NCBI GenBank assembly: GCA_021160155.1
Contig: JAGHDB010000145.1
Coordinates: 1 to 7,340, forward strand
DNA: 7,340 nt
DNA from: Bacteroidales bacterium
GTDB lineage: Bacteria; Bacteroidota; Bacteroidia; Bacteroidales; UBA12481
Reading direction: 5' to 3'
Shown here: piece by piece, positions 1 to 4,731 of the stretch
How the letters are laid out: every line of letters begins with the position of its first letter
Position numbering within the stretch: position 1 is the stretch's first letter
Notes under the pieces: model-generated
The model's input: only the letters and a program-made list of their open reading frames with translations
Told to the model about the DNA's origin: nothing
Database searches by the model: none
Position numbers and translations under genes: made by a program

Positions 1-1037
1 ATCAGTATAGCCATAAATCCAACCAAAAAACCGTATATCCATTTTCCTTTTTCGGTTTGTGCTGCTGAAACCGGATCGGTAGCCATAAACACAATTCCAA
101 ATGCAAAACCACCCATAATCAGATGTTGCCAGAAAGGAATGGCAAAATAAGGATTGTCACCGCCGAAAATATTCAGCAACCCTCCCATTAGTAAAGCTCC
201 GGCAATCCCGGAGATCATGATCTTCCAGGATGCGATGCCGGTATAGATCAGGATCGCTGCACCGATTAATATAGCCACTGTGGATGTTTCACCTATTGAA
301 CCCGGGGTGATCCCCAGAAACATATCCATGGCACCCGGCATCTTATCAATATGATGTGCTGCAGCCTCAGCCAGAGGTGTTGCACCACTGAACCCATCCA
401 CGATCCCATGCCCTTTGATCATGCCGGCAATCCAAACCCGGTCACCCGACATATAGGCCGGAAATGCAAAAAAGAGAAAAACCCTGGCCAGCAAAGCAGG
501 ATTAAAAATATTCATACCGGTCCCGCCAAACACCTCTTTACCAAACACTACCGTAAAGGCTACTGCCAGAGCCACCATCCAGAGAGGAGTATCAACCGGC
601 AGAATCAGCGGAATCAGCATTCCGGTGACAAGGTATCCCTCATTAACTTCGTGTCCACGCACCTGGGCTACCCCAAACTCAATTCCGAGACCTACCACAT
701 ATGAAACTACAATGATGGGAAACACTTTTAAGAACCCGAACCATACTCCCTGCCATGACCAAAAGGGAACCGATTCTCCGACAGCCTGGTAGTGCCAGTA
801 TCCCACATTCAGCATACCGAAAATAAGGGCAGGTAATGTGGCTAAAACCACAATACCCATGGTCCGTTTCATATCTATACTGTCGCGAATGTGCGTCCCT
901 TTCACCGTAACCGTTTTTGGTGTAAACAAAAATGTTTCAAATGCTTCGAAAGTAGAGAGAAACATCCCCAGCTTTCCCCCTTTTTCAAAGGGAGGCTTGA
1001 CCCGGTCAACCAATTTTCTTAAATGATTTGCTTTCAT
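1..1037 (-). CDS. nqrB: Na+-translocating NADH:quinone reductase subunit B (partial, C terminus outside window)
   Basis: NqrB is the membrane subunit of the sodium-pumping NADH:quinone reductase. It carries a covalently bound FMN and helps form the Na+ path in the inner membrane. Translation from the ATG at 1037 gives 345 residues, running off the left edge; the family is usually around 390-415 residues, so roughly 45-70 are missing. The N terminus has the family pattern (KPPFEKGGK at 15-23, then HIRDSIDMKR at 49-58), followed by several hydrophobic helices. Other recognisable blocks are GHEVNEG at 128-134, KEVFGGTGMNIFNPAL at 167-182, DGFSGATPL at 214-222, GSIGETS at 246-252 and FMATDPVSAAQT at 317-328. 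In the SGAT motif, Thr220 corresponds to the threonine that in Vibrio NqrB binds FMN through a phosphoester bond. The gene starts 25 bp after nqrA ends, so the two are surely in one operon. There is no clear Shine-Dalgarno, as is common in Bacteroidota. Related RnfD shares the fold, but the NqrA neighbour settles the identity. Confidence 0.96.
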   Translation of the reverse strand, partial: MKANHLRKLVDRVKPPFEKGGKLGMFLSTFEAFETFLFTPKTVTVKGTHIRDSIDMKRTMGIVVLATLPALIFGMLNVGYWHYQAVGESVPFWSWQGVWFGFLKVFPIIVVSYVVGLGIEFGVAQVRGHEVNEGYLVTGMLIPLILPVDTPLWMVALAVAFTVVFGKEVFGGTGMNIFNPALLARVFLFFAFPAYMSGDRVWIAGMIKGHGIVDGFSGATPLAEAAAHHIDKMPGAMDMFLGITPGSIGETSTVAILIGAAILIYTGIASWKIMISGIAGALLMGGLLNIFGGDNPYFAIPFWQHLIMGGFAFGIVFMATDPVSAAQTEKGKWIYGFLVGFMAIL

Positions 1038-1039
1038 AT

Positions 1040-1057
1040 CCACTGATAATTCTGTGG
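1040..1057 (-). repeat. Small inverted repeat between nqrA and nqrB
   Basis: An imperfect dyad lies between the nqrA stop and the nqrB ATG. The outer arms CCAC and GTGG pair perfectly; one mismatch follows, then two further pairs. In the transcript it could form a short hairpin ending two bases before the nqrB start codon. The stem is weak and has no T-run, so it is not a terminator. A role in mRNA processing or nqrB initiation is only conjecture, and it may be chance. Confidence 0.25.
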
Positions 1058-1062
1058 GGTTA

Positions 1063-2421
1063 TTAACTCATTTCTTTACGAAGAATATCCAATCCCTGTC
1101 TCAGTATCTCCTGAACCTCAATCTTGGATGTACAAACAAATTCACACAGGGCCATATCCTCCTCTACCACCTCATAAATCCCCAATTGCTCCATTTTATC
1201 GATATCCTCGGCCAGAATGGATTTCAACAACTGTACCGGAAGAATATCCATCGGCAATACTTTTTCATATTGACCACTCAATACAAAAGCACGTTGCCCT
1301 CCATGAAGATTGGTATCAAGATCCCATTCACGTCTGGGTTGCAAATAGCTGAAAAAAGCCCTGGAAGCACTAAATTTCTTCAGGCCGGGCATGGCCCAGC
1401 CAAAAAGCTCGTAATGATCTCCTTCGGGAATAACCGATAAAAGCGAGTCGTAAAAACCGAGATACCCCTCTGTGCCGACTGAAGTACCGGTTAAAACATT
1501 TCCGCTGATCACCCTGGGTGAAACTTCTCCCTCACGGAGATTTTTATGAAGCAACGGCTGTACACCTGTTCCCATCAGGGTTCTGAAATAACGAGGACGT
1601 GAAATCATCGATCCGGCCACTGCAACAATCCATGTCGGATCCAAATGCCCCAACAGAAAAGTACGGCCAATCAGTGCCACATGTTGCGGAGAAACCGTCC
1701 ATACGACCTCTCTTTTATTGATGGGAGCCACATGATGAATTTGAATCCCAACATTTCCTGCCGGATGCGGACCGGTAAAATAATGTACAGAAACCCCTTC
1801 AAGCCGGTCATACACTTTTGATGCGGTAGCACCGGCAGGCAATCCCAAATGCACGGAACCATCCGTTAATTTTTTCAGAGCCTCTATTCCGGCGGCAAAA
1901 GAATCTTTTTCGTCTCTTAATATCAATTCATAATCCGGGCCCAGGGGGACAGAATCAAAACCCGATATAAACACCGAACGGGGCCTCGTTCCCGGTTCAG
2001 CTATGATCCCGTACGGTCTCTGAATGATCGCCGGCCATAAACCGGCATGAAGAATCTGTTCTGTGATCTCTTCAGAGGATAATCCCCGCGGATCAGCCTT
2101 ACGCAGAGGTTCATAGACCTGACTGTCAGCAACCTGAACAACTACTTCCAGAATTCGTCTTCGTGCTCCCCTGTTAACAGCCGAAACGGTTCCGGTCACC
2201 GGTGACACAAACAAAACGGAGGGCTGATGCTTATCGTAAAATAACGGCGTTCCTGTTTTGACCTCACGACCGGGTTTTACCAGTAATTTTGGCGTGATTC
2301 CTAAAAAATCAGGAGGTTTTACCGCGTAGAAGCCAGACTGCCCGGCATCCACAATCACTTTCTCAGCGCTTCCCTTCAGTTTAATGTCAAGGCCACGTTT
2401 GATTTTAATTACCTTTGACAT
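1063..2421 (-). CDS. nqrA: Na+-translocating NADH:quinone reductase subunit A
   Basis: NqrA is the peripheral cytoplasmic subunit of Na+-NQR; it has no flavin or Fe-S centre and has been linked to quinone binding. The 452-residue product is close to the normal family length of about 445-450. It begins IKIKRGLDIKLKG (residues 5-17). It then shows the lipoyl-like (barrel-sandwich) segment TPKLLVKPGREVKTGTPLF at 43-61, followed by SPVTGTVSAVNRGARR at 73-88, and the conserved TGPHPAGNVGIQIHH block at 216-230. The C-terminal half contains GTGVQPLL at 284-291, and the end has the typical EEDMALCEFVCTSK pattern at 420-433. No transmembrane helix is seen, as expected. The ATG at 2421 is preferred because the family N-terminal motif follows it directly. 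It is the first gene of the operon, with nqrB 25 bp downstream. A good Bacteroidota -7 box lies 29 bp upstream. Nothing suggests truncation or a frameshift. Confidence 0.97.
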   Translation of the reverse strand: MSKVIKIKRGLDIKLKGSAEKVIVDAGQSGFYAVKPPDFLGITPKLLVKPGREVKTGTPLFYDKHQPSVLFVSPVTGTVSAVNRGARRRILEVVVQVADSQVYEPLRKADPRGLSSEEITEQILHAGLWPAIIQRPYGIIAEPGTRPRSVFISGFDSVPLGPDYELILRDEKDSFAAGIEALKKLTDGSVHLGLPAGATASKVYDRLEGVSVHYFTGPHPAGNVGIQIHHVAPINKREVVWTVSPQHVALIGRTFLLGHLDPTWIVAVAGSMISRPRYFRTLMGTGVQPLLHKNLREGEVSPRVISGNVLTGTSVGTEGYLGFYDSLLSVIPEGDHYELFGWAMPGLKKFSASRAFFSYLQPRREWDLDTNLHGGQRAFVLSGQYEKVLPMDILPVQLLKSILAEDIDKMEQLGIYEVVEEDMALCEFVCTSKIEVQEILRQGLDILRKEMS

Positions 2422-2450
2422 AGCATTGGTACTGTTTTTGAAATGAACTA

Positions 2451-2458
2451 CAAAAATA
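2451..2458 (-). promoter_or_regulatory. Probable -7 element of the nqr operon promoter
   Basis: On the minus strand this reads TATTTTTG, a full match to the Bacteroidota -7 consensus TAnnTTTG. It would put transcription start about 20-25 bases before the nqrA ATG, a sensible leader length. No clear TTTG -33 element is seen 19-21 bases upstream; that stretch is only A/T-rich. The 62-bp region is shared with the divergent Plug gene, for which I could not find an equally good promoter. Confidence 0.45.
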
Positions 2459-2483
2459 ATCGAATTGTTTATTTTATAATAAC

Positions 2484-3821
2484 ATGAAAATATTTCCTTG
2501 TCTAATTTTTTTTATAAGCTTGTCTGTATCTAATTTTCCGGCCGGAAAATGTTTATCCCCAGAAAATAAGATCAATTATAACGCTTCTTCAGCAATTCAA
2601 CAAGAAAACCACCCGGATTGGATTTACACTCCTGATATTCATTCGGTTGAGTTGTACAGAGAGGGCTGGGACCTGTCGTGGCCGGTCATTGACCTTCATA
2701 AAGAGATCCCCCTGATCCTTGAGTTCGATGATCTTTCTGGTGAAAACCCTACCTATAATTATACCCTGGTCCATTGCGATGCTCATTGGAACCCTTCACC
2801 CATTTTTCCGACTGATTACCTGTCGGGATTTCAGGAAGGAGTACTCCGTGATTATGAATTCTCCAGAAACACGCTGCAAGCCTATACACATTACCGGCTG
2901 AAAATACCTAATGATGAAATGAAACCGGTGCTCCCGGGTAATTATATCCTGAAAGTTTACCGGGATTACACTCCTGATGATCTCGTTCTGACCAGACGCT
3001 TTTTTGTGGTCGATTACCGGGTTGAAATTTCAGGATCAGCTCACCGGACTGAAAACGTGGCTTTCTTCTACACCCATCAGGAGGTTGATCTTACTATTGA
3101 TCATCAGCACTTGCCGGTATCAGATCCCGCACGCGAATTAAAAGTGGTCATTTGTCAGAACTACAATTGGTCAAATGCCTTGTATGATATACCACCTACC
3201 TTTATAAATCCCGGAAAAATAATTTACAACTGGGATGAGCAAAATCTGTTTCCCGGAGGAAATGAGTTCCGGCATTTTGACACAAAAAATCTGAAATTTA
3301 ACTCCGACAGAATTTCCCATATCGAATTTATTCGTCCGTACCGTCATGTGTACCTGCTCCCTGATCCCAACCGTTCTGAAACATCTTATGAATATCTTGA
3401 AGACCTGAACGGTAAATATTATATCCGCTGGGATGAAGGATCCGATTCATATCTGGATGCCGATTACGTGATGGTCCACTTCACACTTCCTTTTTCAGCT
3501 CCGATGACCGGCGGTAATTTTTATGTCTGGGGTGAACTGACCGAATGGGCTACCACACCACGCGGAAAGATGATTTACAACTTTGATAATCATGCCTATG
3601 AATTGATTATGAAACTGAAACAGGGATATTATAACTATCGCTACACATTTCAACCTGAACAACGTGAAACCAATAATCCCTCATTTATTGAAGGTAATCA
3701 TTATGAAACCGAAAATGAATACCTGATTTTTGTTTACTACGCTGATCCCCGCCTGAGATATGAACAACTGATTGGCCAAGCCACTTTCAGCTCAACTATT
3801 AAAAAAACCACAAAACATTAG
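2484..3821 (+). CDS. Type IX secretion system Plug protein (DUF5103 family)
   Basis: This family is conserved across Bacteroidota with T9SS. In the Flavobacterium johnsoniae structure, the Plug protein closes the periplasmic opening of the giant SprA translocon when the cargo-bound partner is absent. The 445-residue product starts with a hydrophobic export signal (about residues 1-23). Family hallmarks follow: a region near TPDIHSVELYREGWDLSWPV (49-68), FDDLSGE (81-87), YTLVHCDAHWNPSP (93-106), DYLSGFQEGVLRDYEFSRNT (111-130), YTHYRLKIPN (134-143) and PGNYILKVY (151-159). These form the N-terminal beta-sandwich domain. The C-terminal half has a second beta-rich domain with a GGNFYVWGEL...W segment and LKQGYYNYRYTF near residue 400. 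The start at 2484 is the one that gives a complete signal peptide. The gene is divergent from nqrA and is followed after 34 bp by an outer-membrane-type gene, probably in the same transcript. I am confident of the family; the plug role is taken from the characterised homologue. Confidence 0.9.
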   Translation: MKIFPCLIFFISLSVSNFPAGKCLSPENKINYNASSAIQQENHPDWIYTPDIHSVELYREGWDLSWPVIDLHKEIPLILEFDDLSGENPTYNYTLVHCDAHWNPSPIFPTDYLSGFQEGVLRDYEFSRNTLQAYTHYRLKIPNDEMKPVLPGNYILKVYRDYTPDDLVLTRRFFVVDYRVEISGSAHRTENVAFFYTHQEVDLTIDHQHLPVSDPARELKVVICQNYNWSNALYDIPPTFINPGKIIYNWDEQNLFPGGNEFRHFDTKNLKFNSDRISHIEFIRPYRHVYLLPDPNRSETSYEYLEDLNGKYYIRWDEGSDSYLDADYVMVHFTLPFSAPMTGGNFYVWGELTEWATTPRGKMIYNFDNHAYELIMKLKQGYYNYRYTFQPEQRETNNPSFIEGNHYETENEYLIFVYYADPRLRYEQLIGQATFSSTIKKTTKH

Positions 3822-3840
3822 CAGAAGTTGTCATCTATTC

Positions 3841-3848
3841 TAAATTTG
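3841..3848 (+). promoter_or_regulatory. Possible -7 box just before the outer-membrane protein gene
   Basis: TAAATTTG fits TAnnTTTG exactly and ends seven bases before the ATG at 3856. If used, it would give a leaderless or nearly leaderless mRNA. No TTTG is present 19-21 bases upstream, and the short 34-bp gap points instead to read-through from the Plug gene. A chance match in A/T-rich DNA is quite possible. Confidence 0.2.
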
Positions 3849-3855
3849 CATCCAG

Positions 3856-4641
3856 ATGAAAACCTTTCATAATAAATGGTTGCTTGTCCTGAGTTGGATG
3901 TTGCTTATCCCCGCGGTAAAAGGATTCACACAGGGACAAATCGATACCCAGCAGAAAGTTTTTTTCCGCGCTGAACGAACCTTCTCCGGTCAACTCTGGT
4001 CAAACGGCTGGGCCATTAATTACCGGCAAACCTACCGGCGTGATGCCTTCCGAAGCTGGTTGCTTGATGCGGATGTAGCCAGTTTGCGGCACCCCAAGGA
4101 GTATAAAAGTCAAAGCCCGTACCAGGTTGGATGGGGACGGACCTATGTTTTCGGTAAACTGAATGAAGTATATCTCCTGCGGACTGGAGCAGGCTATCAA
4201 AAAGAACTCTTCAGGAAATTCGATCAGGGCGGTATTTCAATCCGGTATTTTGCCGGTGGTGGCTTCACACTGGCCTTTCTTAAACCTATCTATTATTATA
4301 AGGTAATCGGATTTAATACAGCCACCCTGAATGTCATCACCGAAGAATCCCTTTTCGATCCGGATTTTATGCAGAGCATTTACGATATTTATGATAAATA
4401 CTCTTACTTTAAGGGATTTAAAGAGATGAAAATCGATCCGGGTGCGTTTATCCGGATGGGACTTTGTTTCGAATATGGTTCTGATGATAGAATTGTTCGT
4501 GCCCTGGAAGGCGGCGTGCAAATTGAAGGATATTTATTCCGGGTACCGATCATGGCCAGTACCCCTGCGCAAAAACTTTTTTTATCACTTTACGCCGGGT
4601 TCCGTTTTGGCAGAGTAATAGATACCAGAAATAACCTTTAA
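3856..4641 (+). CDS. Exported protein of unknown function, probable outer-membrane beta-barrel
   Basis: I do not recognise a named family. The 261-residue product has a clear signal peptide (positive MKTFHNK, then a hydrophobic stretch to about residue 20, with cleavage probably around 23-27). The mature part has many short alternating segments rich in aromatic residues, glycine and arginine, typical of amphipathic beta-strands. Examples are WAINYRQTYR (52-61), VGWGRTYVFG (91-100), ISIRYFAGGGFTLAF (127-141), GAFIRMGLCFEYG (196-208) and LFLSLYAGFRFG (241-252). The last could act as the closing strand, although the protein ends nine residues later in a polar tail rather than on an aromatic. There is no hydrophobic helix after the signal peptide. 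Between the barrel-like halves, residues 165-190 are acidic and tyrosine-rich (SIYDIYDKYSYF), perhaps an external loop. It follows the Plug gene by 34 bp in the same direction, so a link to T9SS or surface assembly is possible but not shown. Confidence 0.75.
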   Translation: MKTFHNKWLLVLSWMLLIPAVKGFTQGQIDTQQKVFFRAERTFSGQLWSNGWAINYRQTYRRDAFRSWLLDADVASLRHPKEYKSQSPYQVGWGRTYVFGKLNEVYLLRTGAGYQKELFRKFDQGGISIRYFAGGGFTLAFLKPIYYYKVIGFNTATLNVITEESLFDPDFMQSIYDIYDKYSYFKGFKEMKIDPGAFIRMGLCFEYGSDDRIVRALEGGVQIEGYLFRVPIMASTPAQKLFLSLYAGFRFGRVIDTRNNL

Positions 4642-4647
4642 TCAAAT

Positions 4648-4677
4648 TTTGGAATATTTAATTTTTTTGTATTTTTA
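4648..4677 (+). promoter_or_regulatory. Possible promoter of the Asp-box protein gene
   Basis: TTTG at 4648-4651 is followed after 18 bases by TATTTTTA at 4670-4677. The latter matches the Bacteroidota -7 consensus TAnnTTTG at all but its last base. The spacing is one short of the usual 19-21. Start of transcription would be near 4683-4685, leaving a leader of about 45 bases that would include the small upstream ORF. The whole region is A/T-rich, so chance matches are likely. No hairpin terminator for the preceding gene is visible here. Confidence 0.35.
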
Positions 4678-4701
4678 GTGCCTACAATTGAGGGGAAACG
4701 T

Positions 4702-4731
4702 ATGCTATTTTTTGAAATTTTAAAACTATGA
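4702..4731 (+). CDS. Putative nine-codon upstream ORF (leader peptide) overlapping the next start
   Basis: The leader of the propeller gene contains ATG followed by eight more codons and TGA, encoding MLFFEILKL. Its TGA shares bases with the next gene's start codon in an ATGA overlap, the classic arrangement for translational coupling. An AGGGG run at 4691-4695, six bases before this ATG, is a good Shine-Dalgarno match, which is unusual among the starts in this window. It is not an alternative start for the large gene, because the frame differs. It may be chance: nothing shows that it is translated, and TATTTTTTG at 4706-4714 inside it resembles a slightly imperfect -7 box. If that box is the true promoter, the small ORF would not be transcribed in full. 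Confidence 0.3.
   Translation: MLFFEILKL

Noticed and set aside
351..704. 117-codon plus-strand open frame
   Set aside because: It is antisense to nqrB, with a low-complexity, His/Arg/Asn-rich translation typical of a shadow frame.
978..992. Perfect inverted repeat CCCTTT-ttc-AAAGGG, resembling a dispersed repeat or terminator stem
   Set aside because: It lies inside nqrB and encodes the conserved KPPFEKGG segment near the N terminus, so coding constraint explains it. There is no adjacent T-run in a sensible position.
1054..1440. 128-codon plus-strand open frame
   Set aside because: It lies antisense to the C-terminal part of nqrA, whose protein is fully conserved. Its translation shows no recognisable family or signal.
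2475..2480. TATAAT hexamer before the Plug gene
   Set aside because: It ends only three bases before the ATG, too close for a -10 box. Bacteroidota primary promoters use TAnnTTTG instead.
2541..2552. Possible lipoprotein box (AGKC) at the end of the Plug signal peptide
   Set aside because: Lysine sits just before the cysteine, which lipoprotein signal peptidase does not accept. Ordinary signal-peptide cleavage is more likely.
4642..4727. Terminator after the outer-membrane protein gene
   Set aside because: There are T-runs (4662-4668, 4672-4676), but I found no GC-rich inverted repeat before them, so no intrinsic terminator can be supported.
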